A stretch of 64,000 nt of DNA from Caballeronia glathei (GCF_000698595.1 NZ_JFHC01000025.1:1-64000); one strand, 5' to 3'; shown: positions 9,561-18,962, numbered from the stretch's first letter. The notes: generated by a model not told the origin, from the sequence alone. A program made the numbers and translations.

Positions 9561-10699
9561 AACGAGCGCTGTCCACGCTCTAAAATATTGATTGCGCCAA
9601 CGACGTCTGCGTGATTCTCATATCCGCACGACACACACGCGAACCGGGCTTGAGTCTTCCGGTTCTCCTTCGCGACGTGTGCGCAGCACGGGCACGTGCG
9701 GCTCGTGTTGTGCGCCGGTACCGCGAGCAGCATGCCGCCGGACCAAGCCGTCTTGTACTCAAGTTGGCGTCGGAATTCGCGCCAGCCCTGGTCGAGAATA
9801 GACTTATTGAGCCCGGCCTTTGCCCGGACGTTCTTGCCGGGCGCCTCAAGGGTGCCCGTTGCCGACTTGCCCATGTTGAGCACCTGCAGGTCTTCGATAC
9901 ATACGAGCGCGTGGTTTTTGCTGATCGTTGCAGAAGTTTTGTGCAGGAGGTCTTTGCGGGCGTTCGCGATGTCGGTGTGAATCTTCTGGACGCGGGCCTT
10001 GGCCTTCTTCCAGTTACGGCTGAATTTCTTCTTGCGCGCCATGCGCCGCTGGTACCTGGCGAGGCGCTGCTCGTGCGTCTTGAAGCTGTTGAGCGCGGCG
10101 ACGTGCGAGCCATCGCTCAGCGTGGCGAAGCGTGCGATTCCGACGTCTATGCCGATCGCGGTCGTGGCCGTCGGCAAAGGTACGTCGACTTCGCGCCGCG
10201 TCTGGATGCTGGCGAACCACTTCCCGCTGGACTGGCTGACCGTGACGTTGCGCACCTCGCCGAGCACGGGCCGACTGTTGCGGTAGCGTATGTAGCCGAG
10301 CTTCGGCAGAAACAGACGGCTGTTGCCCTGCTCGAGCTTGATCTGTTTCGGGTCCGGGAACCGGTGGCTATCGCCGATGCCCTTGCGCTTGAAACGCGGA
10401 AAGTCTGCCCGCTTCTCGAAGAAATTCGTATAGGCGCGCTCGAGATCCTTTAGCGCCTGCTGCGATGGATGCACGGGCGCATCGGCAAGCCAGGGCGTTT
10501 GCGCGCTGTTGCGCCACCTGGTGAGCAGCTTGCACAGGCCAGGATAGCCGAGCTTCTTCTCGCCGGCCGTATAGCGCTCTTGCTGCAACGCCAACGCCTT
10601 GTTATAGACGAAGCGGCACGCGCCGGCGAAGCGGCGCATCTTGCGCGCCTGCTCCCCGGTGGGCATCAGTTCAAATTTGTAGGCTTGTAGGCGTTCCAT
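9482..10699 (-). CDS. tnpB: TnpB, RNA-guided nuclease of IS200/IS605
   Basis: This 405-residue protein is full length for TnpB. The RuvC-like centre is intact: GIDVGIARFATL with the first Asp (about residue 182), VCIEDLQVLNM with the Glu (about 270), and HADVVGAINI with the last Asp (about 363). Between the last two, CPCC and CVSCG form the four-Cys zinc finger (about 333-357). The N-terminal helix-turn-helix region begins MERLQAYKFELMPTGEQ. It shares a 23-base divergent promoter region with tnpA. All catalytic residues are present, so it is probably active. Known TnpBs cut the empty donor site next to a target-adjacent motif, helping the element persist. Confidence 0.92.
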   Translation of the reverse strand: MERLQAYKFELMPTGEQARKMRRFAGACRFVYNKALALQQERYTAGEKKLGYPGLCKLLTRWRNSAQTPWLADAPVHPSQQALKDLERAYTNFFEKRADFPRFKRKGIGDSHRFPDPKQIKLEQGNSRLFLPKLGYIRYRNSRPVLGEVRNVTVSQSSGKWFASIQTRREVDVPLPTATTAIGIDVGIARFATLSDGSHVAALNSFKTHEQRLARYQRRMARKKKFSRNWKKAKARVQKIHTDIANARKDLLHKTSATISKNHALVCIEDLQVLNMGKSATGTLEAPGKNVRAKAGLNKSILDQGWREFRRQLEYKTAWSGGMLLAVPAHNTSRTCPCCAHVAKENRKTQARFACVSCGYENHADVVGAINILERGQRSLACADSSPEVRASWQEPVEATTLSIT

Positions 10700-10722
10700 G
10701 TCTGAAAGTATACTATTGGTCT

Positions 10723-11139
10723 ATGACTACCGACAACGATATTCGACGTGGGCGCCACTGCGTATTTTCGATGCATGTGCATTTGGTCTTCGTGACAAAG
10801 TATAGGCGCGGCGTCTTCACGAAAGAGATCCTGGACGATATGCGCGGCGTCTTCGCGAGCGTGTGCACGGATTTTGAGGCGGAGCTCGTTGAGTTCGACG
10901 GCGAGGACGATCACGTACACCTGCTGGTGAACTATCCGCCCAAGGTATCGGTGTCCGCGTTGGTGAACAGCCTGAAAGGCGTTTCCAGTCGCGTGATACG
11001 CAAGAAAAACTACCCCAGTATTCGGCGCAAGCTGTGGGGCGGTGCGCTATGGTCGCCGTCCTACTTTGCCGGAAGCTGTGGCGGTGCGCCCATAGAGATC
11101 ATCCGCCAGTACATTGAACAACAGCAGACGCCACACTAA
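10723..11139 (+). CDS. tnpA: TnpA, HUH (Y1) transposase of IS200/IS605
   Basis: This 138-residue protein has the standard Y1 transposase size. The family start HLVFVTKYRRGVF (about residues 19-31) is followed by the HUH motif in DDHVHLL (about 61-67), and the catalytic Tyr lies in RQYIEQQ near residue 131, close to the C-terminus. It acts on single-stranded ends of the element, which form hairpins, excising and inserting 3' of a short motif (TTGAC here by inference). The gene diverges from tnpB. No truncation or missing key residue is evident. Confidence 0.93.
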   Translation: MTTDNDIRRGRHCVFSMHVHLVFVTKYRRGVFTKEILDDMRGVFASVCTDFEAELVEFDGEDDHVHLLVNYPPKVSVSALVNSLKGVSSRVIRKKNYPSIRRKLWGGALWSPSYFAGSCGGAPIEIIRQYIEQQQTPH

Positions 11140-11537
11140 CGGCCGTAATGGACGCCTCCGGCGCCCGCGCTATCCTTCCTCGCCCTGGAAGGACGAGGCT
11201 TGCCGCGCTCCGGGTCAAGCTTGACGGAGTCACCTATCGGGCTGAATGCAAACCGGCAGGTGAATATGTACTGGGATCCAAACTGAGCATCGGCGAGCGC
11301 TGGTTATGCACGCTGCAGTTGTTGGAGTCGCCTACCTCCGCTCAGCGGCGACTCAGCGGTCGATTCGCCCACATGTTGAGCGCATGGGCACTTATCGGCG
11401 CATGCTATATCGTCCAGTCGACCAAGAGTTGGGGTGCGCGTGCGGTCATTGAAACGGCGTTGCTTTGTGTTGCATCGGTGTCCCTATTCGTGATTGGGCA
11501 TCTATGCTTGTCGGATTCACACGAATCGAGCCAGTGA

Positions 11538-12746
11538 GCCTCGCCATCCCACAGTCGTCTTCGTTGTTTTGTAGCAGGGAAGTTGGCCACTCGGCGTCGA
11601 ACGCGATGTGAGCGTCCCTGCAGTGTGATATTGATCGTACGAACCGCGCCAGACGGCGCGGTTCGCCTACAAACTTGACCATGAGGCCGTCTTTGCGACC
11701 CAGCGAACTTCTGGCCGGCGGCGCATAGTCAAGTTCAAGTCCGCCTAAGGTGTCAATTCATTTGGTGCTGATCGTTGGGCAAAACCGCCAGAACGGTGAG
11801 TAGGAAGCTTTCTGTACCAGTATTAGATTGCTTCATGGCCTTGTCGTGGCAATCGCGAAGCGACATGGCGGGGTCCGTGTTGAGGCCTGGTTGACGACTG
11901 ACTGTGCGCGCCTTCGTACGTGGGCTACGACCGATGCCCAAACATCGTCGTTCGTTCCTCGTTAAAGATGGGGCGGCTTTTAGCGACTTTGTCACGCCCG
12001 CGGCAGAAGACACAGAAAGTGCGAACGCAATGTTATTGGACTACTGAAGGCACGTCGGTAGCCGGCTTAGTGCGTGATGACATGGCGCTTCCGCCACTTG
12101 CGAGCCTTATGGATTATCGCCTGCTCGGGTCAGGCGTGGCCTTAGGGGAAGAGTGAGTGTGGCGGTGATGAGGCGTTTGCGTCGAGAGCAAGGTTATCGC
12201 GTCGTTTTGTCGACGACCTCATTGCTTGATGCGCCGCAGGTTCGAGGTTCGAACCGCGTCGCGAGGAATATGAACGGCAACCGTTCGGCCTCAAGCAACA
12301 GGAGGGACCGCAACACCGCGCTGCCGCAACTGGTACCCGCGCACGCCGGATAAGGCGCGGCACTAAATTTCGGCATCAATGGCCAAACCTTGATTGCTGA
12401 AATCAGAGCCGAGCTTGGCGGTTCCCAGCGACCCCCGTGCGAGTACCCACACACGGTGATCACCGGTTGTCGTGAGTTTTCTTTTCAGAAAGGGTGGCCA
12501 AGGGGGACGCGGTAGCCGTGCTCTGTTCACTTATCGAACGTGCATGCACAGGGCGCGCGAACCTGTGACGGGTTCGTCGGTGTCACGGCGGATAGCGTGT
12601 TGATTTCTTGAAGAGCAGGTCAAGTACGTAACGTCTCGACGGCTGTGTCTCTTTCTCAGATCAAACTCATCAACGAAAAGCATGGAAATGTCCGAGTAAT
12701 CAATCTCGATAAGAGCGCCGCATCGGCGGCACGAGGAGGAAAGACG
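11538..12746. other. gene-poor stretch before the interrupted gene
   Basis: About 1.2 kb with no supportable gene. A short frame at 11934-12047 (MPKHRRSFLVKDGAAFSDF, ending AMLLDY) has natural-looking composition but no ribosome binding site and may be a fragment. The rest holds only short shadow frames. Confidence 0.3.
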
Positions 12747-13100
12747 ATGGCCGCAAAAATGTCTTCGGCTGTAACAAGGGACGGACGAGAAGTATTCGCT
12801 GAGGAGGTCGCTGAGGTCTCGTCGTTGATATGTAGGTATTGCGGCGCGGGCGTTTGTTACGTTCCGCCGCACGCGCGCGAGAATAGAGGCAACACATATT
12901 GGGTCAGGGGCTATTTCCGCCTGCTTCCAAAGTCTGCCCACGAGGAGAACTGCGTGTTCAACGTCCGAGAGCAGCTCGAAGTGATTGCCCGCCGATCGCT
13001 CGGTCTGGTGCAGGCGCTAGAACGGGGACAATATCGCTTTCGTCTCCTTGCAATCGGTGATATGCGCGATTTGACGATTTACCGAGTGCAGTCAACGATC

Positions 13101-13109
13101 GGCCGGCCG
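13101..13109. repeat. left copy of 9-bp target site duplication
   Basis: GGCCGGCCG at 13101-13109 recurs at 14540-14548, directly outside the two ends of the IS256-family element. Nine bases is within the 8-9 usual for this family. The second copy belongs to the resumed coding sequence. Confidence 0.75.
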
Positions 13110-14539
13110 GAGATACGGTCAAGTCTGGTGTATGAGCGGTTGATGGCCGGCGACGTCAGGCGGCGAGTTTCTGCTGACCGGGTTGATCGTCTTGCACCGG
13201 TTCGCCGTCCTTGAAGGCAATGCCTTCCAGCAACAGCTTGATCTGTTCGGGGCCGTTGATGCGGCGCCAGGTTTTCTCGGCTTCCTCGATCAGCTTGAAT
13301 GCCAGACCCAGGAAGGTCGGTCGCGACACGCAGTTGCGCGTGCGCGTAGTACGGTGCCGCACCGTCGCGAACGTCGACTCGATCGCGTTGGTTGTCCTCA
13401 GGTGCTGCCAGTGGTCGGCCGGGAAGTCGTAGAAGAACAGCAGGCTTTCCCGGTCCTTCTTCAGCGTCTCTGTGGCCTTGGGATACTTGGCCGCATAGAT
13501 CGTCACGAAACGATCGAAGGCGGCGTACGCCTCGGCGCGTGTCGCTGCCATCCAGATCGCCTGCAGATCCGCCTTGGCCCGACCCTGTTGCGACTTCGGC
13601 AGCGCATTGAGCACGTTGCCCATCTTGTGGAACCAGCAGCGCTGGCCGCGCGTTGCCGGAAACACTTCCTCAAGTGCGGCCCAGAAGCCCATCGCGCCGT
13701 CGCCGACTGCCAGCAGCGGGCCGGCCTGCAAGCCACGCGCCTTCAGGTCAAGTAGCAGCTCCTGCCAGGACGCCTTCGACTCCCGATACCCGTCGCCGAC
13801 TGCCACACGCTCCTTGCGCCCATCCGGCCTCACGCCGATGATTACCAACAGGCACTGGCCGTCCGAGTTCTCGCTACGCAGGCCGGTGTGAATGCCGTCG
13901 ACCCACCAGTACACGTAGCGCGATGTCGACAGATCCCGCCGGCTCCAGCTGGCGTGCTCATCGGCCCATTGCGCCTTGAGTCGGCTCACCACATTAGCCG
14001 ACAGCCCTTTGGCGTCGTCACCCAGCAGCACGCTCAGCGCCTCGCTCATGTCGCCCGTCGAGATGCCTTTCAGATACAGCCACGGCAGCGCGGCACTCAC
14101 GCGCGGCGACTTCCGCACATACGGTGGCACGATCGATGAATTGAACTTCACACCTGATCCTGAACGATCGCGAACCTTGGGGACCTTCACCGCAATCGGG
14201 CCGGCCGCCGTCAATACCTCGCGCTCCGGCAAATAGCCATTGCGCACCACCGCGCGTTGCCCGTGCAACGTCTTGACGTTTTCGAACCGCTCCAGCAGCG
14301 TCGTCAGCTCTGCTTCGATCGCCTGTTGAATCACCTGCTGGGCTCCGTGACGGACCAATTCGTCCAGCCCCAGACCGGTTTCCGATAGACCGACAACCAC
14401 TTTTTCCGTAAACTTATTCATGGTGGATGGTTTGTTGTTTGCTGGTTTCCGACTTCGACAATCAGATTCTCAGCTAAAACCTCCACCGCCTTCAATCTCC
14501 CGCCTCAACTCCCCCGTACACCAGATCCGAGCATATCTC
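13110..14539. mobile_element. IS256-family insertion sequence (1430 bp)
   Basis: The element is bounded by imperfect 23-base terminal inverted repeats. The left end starts GAGATACGG and contains TCTGGTGTA at 13124-13132. The right end, read inward on the minus strand, starts GAGATATGC and contains the same TCTGGTGTA (complement at 14517-14525). I count 18 of 23 positions identical. It is flanked by a 9-base direct repeat, GGCCGGCCG, and carries one full-length transposase on the minus strand. All expected parts are present, so it is probably transposition-competent. Confidence 0.85.
13156..14421 (-). CDS. IS256-family transposase
   Basis: The 421-residue protein is the usual length for the family. 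The DDE catalytic triad is visible: Asp in YWWVDGIHTGLR (about residue 169), Asp in LLAVGDGAMGFW (about 236), and Glu in TTNAIESTFATVRHRT (about 343). The CWFHKMGNVLNALP block characteristic of IS256/MULE-like transposases lies between the second Asp and the Glu. ATG 14421 is the natural start and nearly fills the element. No frameshift or missing catalytic residue is seen. Confidence 0.95.
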   Translation of the reverse strand: MNKFTEKVVVGLSETGLGLDELVRHGAQQVIQQAIEAELTTLLERFENVKTLHGQRAVVRNGYLPEREVLTAAGPIAVKVPKVRDRSGSGVKFNSSIVPPYVRKSPRVSAALPWLYLKGISTGDMSEALSVLLGDDAKGLSANVVSRLKAQWADEHASWSRRDLSTSRYVYWWVDGIHTGLRSENSDGQCLLVIIGVRPDGRKERVAVGDGYRESKASWQELLLDLKARGLQAGPLLAVGDGAMGFWAALEEVFPATRGQRCWFHKMGNVLNALPKSQQGRAKADLQAIWMAATRAEAYAAFDRFVTIYAAKYPKATETLKKDRESLLFFYDFPADHWQHLRTTNAIESTFATVRHRTTRTRNCVSRPTFLGLAFKLIEEAEKTWRRINGPEQIKLLLEGIAFKDGEPVQDDQPGQQKLAA

Positions 14540-15169
14540 GGCCGGCCGACCAACTCATCAATTGCCAGCGGGCCGCTCGTCTCATGTGACCCACGTCGTT
14601 TGCTGTCAGCATACCTCAACACGGCTAAACGAGTAATTCTGCTGCGCGCCTTATGTGGGAACGATTTCATTTTGAAAGACCGGCTTCAGTTCGTCTTCAA
14701 TGGGATGTCCGTGAGCTGGCACGACTTCTACTACGAGGAAGAGCGATTCATTGCAGCTTATCGTTGGCTTGGTCAGGCAACGCTTCCTTTCCCGATTGCG
14801 CTTGTGGGCCGCGTTTCCACCATCGAAACCATTCAATGTCGAGGGCGGTTGTTGTACGTTTTGAAGTTTAAGACGTCAGCAGCCAGGGCGCATGCCCGTG
14901 ACGAGACTGTAGGGGAGGTCATACAGGCTGCAGTATGGACTAGTCAGCTCGAATGGGTGAAATGGCTCAAGGAAAACGACGAAGTGCTCGTCTTCGGCCA
15001 TTGGCGGCACGCAACATCGCACACTCATACTCGTCTTGCCAAGCGCGGCGACGCATCCTTTCGGAAGTATCTGGAACGTCGGATGTCAATTTGGCTCCAC
15101 GTGAAGTCGCAGGTTTCGAGAATACATCGAGGTAACGGACGGCGTACTGGAAGACTATCAAGCTCGTAG

Positions 15170-15917
15170 ACACGGGGCCGCGGCACCGACGGCTTTGCAT
15201 AGAGTTTTTTTTTGATAGCGCTCGACCGCCCAAGAATACAAAGCACGAGCGGCGATTCGAAATCCCGAAGTCGCCCGCACATTCGTTGCACAATTGACCA
15301 CGACTTTCAAATTAAGCAAGAAACTCGGAACTGCATCGGGCACGCCATGCGGGATTGCAAACGATGCCTTCACTTCCGGATCGACTACTGCAATATTCTT
15401 GCGACGTCGGTTATCAAACTGTTCGGTGCAACCCTATCCGAGAAAACGTCAATCGAAATGCTCAATGTCTCGGTCGCTCGTTGACCGGGTGTTGCTTATC
15501 TCTTAAGTTGGTTGGCCAGAGTTTGTCGCATAAAGGGTGCGGGTTTCATCAGTGGCGCATTTCCAATGCGTGATAACTAGAAATTTTCTTTGGCGGCCCA
15601 AGGCGAATGCTCGACGATGACAATATCGGATGGCTGATGGGCGCCGTCCGGCGGCGTCCGCACGGACTAGTCCTCAGTCAGTTGTCCCTTTCGTAGGACG
15701 CTCGAAGCTATGGCGCTAACTGGTCCGATGGCACTCAATTTCCACCATGTTCTCCCTGCCGCGATTAAACAGACGGCGCGGCGCCGGTGGAGATCGGCAT
15801 GATCGCAGCTGGCCATCGAAAAATGCCTTATCGAGGCAGCGCCTCATCGTGACTTGTACGGATGCTCGTTCGCCGTTTTGCAGGTGAGGCGTCGATGGTG
15901 CCAGCAGAGGTTCCCAA
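15170..15917. other. gap before the polysaccharide genes
   Basis: About 750 bases marking the change from the low-GC flank to the GC-rich polysaccharide region. A 90-codon open stretch at 15228-15507 (NPEVARTFVAQLTTTFKLSK and onward) lacks a start with a ribosome binding site and may be a decayed gene; I cannot name it. The stretch 15560-15917 should include the promoter for the glycosyltransferase at 15918, but I see no convincing -35/-10 pair. Confidence 0.3.
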
Positions 15918-16856
15918 ATGACTTCCTACTTTCAGTTCATTTCGGCGAAAATGTCGGTCCCGTCGTCCGTCAGCGGCCGCCGCAAGTCTCGATTTCCCGA
16001 TACAAGGATGCAGTTGAACTTCCATTCCGATAGCGCAAGCTCGGCTGAATTGATAAGCGTGTCCGTCGTCGTTTATCGGCCGGACCGTCAACTTCTCGAA
16101 CGTACGCTCAGTACACTCGATGCCGCCCTGGATCGCTTGCGCATCACGGATCACGTCGCGTCCGCGCCGCTATATCTTGTCGACAACGGCAGGATGGAAC
16201 GCATGGACTGGTCCGAGCTCGTTGGCGAAGCCCGGTTGATGACGACTGTCATCGAAGGCCAGGGCAACGTTGGCTACGGCCGTGGCCACAATCTCGCCAT
16301 CGAGCGCACATCGAGCCGCTACCACCTCATCTTAAACCCCGACATCGAACTTGGCGGCGACGCACTCAGCCACGCGCTCACATTCATGGAAGCTCATCCG
16401 GAGGTCGGTCTCCTTTCGCCACTGATCCTGGAAGAAGATGGCGACCAACAATTCCTCTGCCGCCGTTATCCCACCGTCTTCGACCTCTTCGCCCGCGGCT
16501 TCCTCCCTTCGCGTCTGCGCGCCCGATTCAAGAACCGCCTTGCCCGCTACGAAATGCGCGACGTGATCGACGACAAAAACATCGTCTGGGACCCGCCGAT
16601 CGTAAGCGGCTGCTTCATGCTCTTCCGCACCGACGTCCTGAAAAAACTCGGTGGCTTCGACCCGCGCTACTTCCTTTACTTCGAGGACTACGATCTGAGC
16701 CTGCGCACGCACAAAATCGCGCGCGTCGCGTACGTGCCGTCGGTGCGCGTGCTGCATCACGGCGGCGACGCCGCGCGCAAGGGCTGGACGCACATCAAGC
16801 TCTTCATGACCTCCGCGTACAAGTTTTTCAACCGATTCGGCTGGAAATGGATATGA
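15918..16856 (+). CDS. GT2-family glycosyltransferase (rhamnosyltransferase-like)
   Basis: Residues from about 40 onward have the GT-A fold of family 2: VSVVVYRPDRQLLERTL at the nucleotide-binding start, GNVGYGRGHNLAI (about 115-127), NPDIEL as the metal-binding D-x-D equivalent (about 139), GCFMLFRTDVLKKLGGFD (about 233-250) and FEDYDLSLR (about 255). This pattern is typical of WbbL-like rhamnosyl or similar transferases building O-antigen repeats in the cytoplasm. ATG 15918 has AGAGG seven bases upstream; the first 30 residues look non-conserved and ATG 16008 is a credible alternative. Its stop overlaps the next gene's start, implying translational coupling. Confidence 0.85.
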   Translation: MTSYFQFISAKMSVPSSVSGRRKSRFPDTRMQLNFHSDSASSAELISVSVVVYRPDRQLLERTLSTLDAALDRLRITDHVASAPLYLVDNGRMERMDWSELVGEARLMTTVIEGQGNVGYGRGHNLAIERTSSRYHLILNPDIELGGDALSHALTFMEAHPEVGLLSPLILEEDGDQQFLCRRYPTVFDLFARGFLPSRLRARFKNRLARYEMRDVIDDKNIVWDPPIVSGCFMLFRTDVLKKLGGFDPRYFLYFEDYDLSLRTHKIARVAYVPSVRVLHHGGDAARKGWTHIKLFMTSAYKFFNRFGWKWI

Positions 16857-17824
16857 GCGATTGCCGCATCGCGATTACAGGCGCGAACGGTTTCGTCGGA
16901 AGGGCGCTGACACGCATGCTGATGGAGCAGGGCACGCCGGTCATCGCGATCGCTCGCCCGCAGACAACATGCGAACCCGGCGTCGAAACCAAGCGCATTA
17001 CGTCGCTCGACGCCGTCACGCCCGAAATCTTCGCCGGCGCCCAGGCCGTGGTCCATTTGGCCGCCCGCGTCCACGTCATGCGCGATGCCGCCGCTGACCC
17101 GCTCGCCGCGTTCCGCGCGACGAATGTCGAAGGCACGCTAAAAGCCGCCGACGCCGCCGTGCGCGCCGGCGCGACGCGTTTTGTCTTCGTGAGCAGCATC
17201 AAGGCGCTAGCCGAACTCGACGACGGCCGGCCGCTCAAGGAAACCGACGAGCGCCGCCCGCCCGACCCGTACGGTGTCTCGAAAGCGGAAGCCGAGGTGG
17301 AACTCCGGGAATTCGGCGCACGCACGGGCCTGGAAATCGTGATCGTGCGCCCGCCGCTCGTCTACGGCCCGGAGGTGGGCGCGAACTTCCTGAGCCTGAT
17401 GAACGCGATCGCCCGGGGCATGCCCTTGCCGATCGGCGCGGTGAAAGCGCAGAGAAGTCTCTGCTACGTCGACAACCTCGCGAGCGCGCTCGCCGAATGT
17501 TCGACGCATCCGCGCGCCGCGGGCCAGATTTTTCACGTCACGGATGGCGAGGATCCGGCGGTAGCCGACCTCGCGCGCCGTCTCGGCGTGCACCTGGGCC
17601 GGCCTGCGCGGCTGGTGAGCCTGCCCGTCGGTCTGCTGAAGATGGCGGGCCGCGTGACCGGCAGGACGGCGCAAATCGATCGACTTACGGAAAGCTTGCG
17701 AGTCGATTCGACTCATATTCGAGATATGCTAGGCTGGCGCCCTGCGGTTTCGCTCGACAATGGCCTCGCCGCCACCGCCGAGTGGTTTCTCGCAGCCCAT
17801 CCGGCCCGCGCTAACGTCCGGTAA
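16853..17824 (+). CDS. NAD-dependent epimerase/dehydratase, WbpV-like 4-ketoreductase
   Basis: This 323-residue extended short-chain dehydrogenase has the NAD-binding GANGFVG motif near residue 9, the catalytic Ser region VFVSSIKAL (about 117), and the YGVSKAE box with Tyr and Lys near 143-147. Position directly before wbpL- and wbpM-like genes matches the wbpVLM set, in which WbpV reduces the 4-keto sugar made by WbpM to UDP-QuiNAc. The substrate is inferred from this context. The ATG at 16853 overlaps the upstream stop (ATGA); an in-frame ATG at 16847 is also possible. Confidence 0.75.
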   Translation: MSDCRIAITGANGFVGRALTRMLMEQGTPVIAIARPQTTCEPGVETKRITSLDAVTPEIFAGAQAVVHLAARVHVMRDAAADPLAAFRATNVEGTLKAADAAVRAGATRFVFVSSIKALAELDDGRPLKETDERRPPDPYGVSKAEAEVELREFGARTGLEIVIVRPPLVYGPEVGANFLSLMNAIARGMPLPIGAVKAQRSLCYVDNLASALAECSTHPRAAGQIFHVTDGEDPAVADLARRLGVHLGRPARLVSLPVGLLKMAGRVTGRTAQIDRLTESLRVDSTHIRDMLGWRPAVSLDNGLAATAEWFLAAHPARANVR

Positions 17825-17916
17825 CAACCGATAAGCGCCAGTTACACGCGAAGGCGCCACAAACCAGCAAGATCGGCACAGCCGACACGAACGACCATCA
17901 GATCAATTTTTGGGAA

Positions 17917-18951
17917 ATGACCCGCCCGCTGTCCCCTTTTCTCGTCGATACCCCCTGGACGGCCGCCGCCTGCGCGGCTGCGTTCGCGCTCGTCGCTTGC
18001 GCGCTGATTCTCGGCCTGCTGCTGAAAACCGGTTTCGCCTGGCGCCTCGCCACCGATATCCCGAACGACCGTTCGCTGCACACGCGCCCGACGCCGCGCG
18101 TTGGCGGTTGGGGGATCGTGCCGGTGAGCGTGATCGCGCTGCTGGTCGTCGCGCCGTCGATGTGGCTCGCCGCCGTCTGCGCAGCGTTTCTCGCCGCCGT
18201 TTCCCAAATCGACGACCGGCGCGGTCTGCCGGCGCGCGTGCGCTTCGGGGCGCACCTTCTGGCAGTGGCGTTGCTGGTCGCGCTGAATCCGGCGCCGGTG
18301 CCGTGGTGGGCGCTCGCGGCCGTGGGCTTCCTGATGGTGTGGCTCGTGAATCTCTACAACTTCATGGACGGCGCCGACGGCCTTGCGGGCGGCATGGCGC
18401 TCTTCGGCTTCGGCGGATACGCGATCGGGGCACTCACAGGTGCGACGCCGCAAATCGACCTCGGCGTGGCAAGCGCGGCGATCGCAGGCGCGGCAGGCGG
18501 CTTCTTGCTATTCAATTTCCATCCGGCACGGATTTTTTTGGGCGATTCGGGGTCAATTCCCATAGGCTTCCTGGCGGGGGCGCTCGGCTACTGGGGCTGG
18601 CTCAAGGGCACCTGGCCGATCTGGTTTCCGGCGTTCGTGTTCGCGCCGTTTATCGCCGATGCGTCGGTGACGTTGCTTCGGCGCCTCGCGCGCGGAGAAA
18701 AATTCTGGCAGGCGCACCGCGAGCATTACTATCAGCGCATGGTGCGCCTCGGCATGGGCCACGCCAGAACCGCATGCACGTGGTATTTATTGATGCTGGC
18801 GGGCATAATGCTTGCTAATTGGGCGCTGGGACTTTCGCCTGTCGGACAGTGGTTCGCGGTAGCAGGGTGGGCAATTGTGGTCGCGGCAGCGGGTGTGGTC
18901 GTCGATGTGTGCTGGCGGCGTCACCAAACCCGTCTTTCCGAACAACCTTGA
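17917..18951 (+). CDS. WecA/WbpL-like undecaprenyl-phosphate sugar-1-P transferase
   Basis: A 344-residue polytopic inner-membrane protein of the GT4-fold-unrelated WecA/MraY family (polyprenyl-phosphate N-acetylhexosamine-1-P transferases). Family signatures are QIDDRRGLPARVRF (Asp-Asp, about residue 91), NLYNFMDGADGLAGG (about 145-159), FLGDSGSIPIGFLAG (about 207-221) and the cytosolic HREHYYQRMV (about 266-275). About ten hydrophobic helices are evident. Next to wbpM- and wbpV-like genes it most likely transfers QuiNAc-, FucNAc- or GlcNAc-1-phosphate to start an O-antigen repeat. The ATG has only a close GGGAA and no ideal ribosome binding site. Confidence 0.88.
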   Translation: MTRPLSPFLVDTPWTAAACAAAFALVACALILGLLLKTGFAWRLATDIPNDRSLHTRPTPRVGGWGIVPVSVIALLVVAPSMWLAAVCAAFLAAVSQIDDRRGLPARVRFGAHLLAVALLVALNPAPVPWWALAAVGFLMVWLVNLYNFMDGADGLAGGMALFGFGGYAIGALTGATPQIDLGVASAAIAGAAGGFLLFNFHPARIFLGDSGSIPIGFLAGALGYWGWLKGTWPIWFPAFVFAPFIADASVTLLRRLARGEKFWQAHREHYYQRMVRLGMGHARTACTWYLLMLAGIMLANWALGLSPVGQWFAVAGWAIVVAAAGVVVDVCWRRHQTRLSEQP

Positions 18952-18962
18952 GGTCCACGCGG

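Larger units (their letters stand above)
9411..11213. mobile_element. IS200/IS605-family insertion sequence with tnpA and tnpB
   Basis: The element carries divergent tnpA (+) and tnpB (-) separated by 23 bases, as in IS605-type members. Each end has a subterminal hairpin: CCGGCC/GGCCGG at 9445-9459 with a GAA loop, and CCTCG/CGAGG at 11178-11198. Read on the minus strand, the tnpA-side end is directly preceded by TTGAC and the tnpB-side end finishes with TCAAG, the geometry expected for single-strand insertion 3' of a pentanucleotide. There is no target duplication, as expected for this family. A CTTGAC repeat at both ends leaves the exact limits uncertain by six bases, but every choice restores the interrupted reading frame. 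Confidence 0.85.
9375..11537 (+). pseudogene. small membrane protein gene interrupted by the IS605 element
   Basis: A GTG at 9375, preceded by AAGGA at 9366-9370, opens MSDIRPRRATVH and runs into the left end of the insertion element at 9411. The other side, 11214-11537, is open in the matching frame (VKLDGVTYRAECKPAGEYVL onward). Deleting 9411-11213 (1803 bases, a multiple of three) gives one 119-residue protein. It has a soluble N-terminal half of about 65 residues and two hydrophobic segments (around WALIGACYIV and LLCVASVSLFVIGHL), then a hydrophilic tail. I do not recognise the family. The clean rejoining and lack of other damage suggest a recent insertion. Confidence 0.6.
12747..15169 (+). 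pseudogene. zinc-binding unknown protein gene interrupted by IS256-family element
   Basis: ATG 12747 is preceded by a strong GAGGAGG site. Removing 13110-14539 plus one 9-base target repeat joins both halves in one 327-residue frame, reading through TIGRPTNSSIAS at the junction. Near residues 28-69 it has CRYCGAG, then HAR, then SAHEENCVF: a C-x2-C with downstream His and Cys, recalling the zinc knuckle of CoiA-like proteins. The C-terminal part is mixed alpha/beta with no signal peptide or membrane segment. I do not recognise the family. An earlier GTG at 12645 is in frame but lacks a ribosome binding site. Both halves are undamaged, so the insertion is probably recent. Confidence 0.65.

Noticed and set aside
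13099..14548. CGGCCGGCCG at both IS256 junctions considered as part of the terminal inverted repeats
   Set aside because: That sequence is its own reverse complement. Treating nine bases of it as a target duplication restores the interrupted frame exactly and leaves a sound 23-base terminal repeat.
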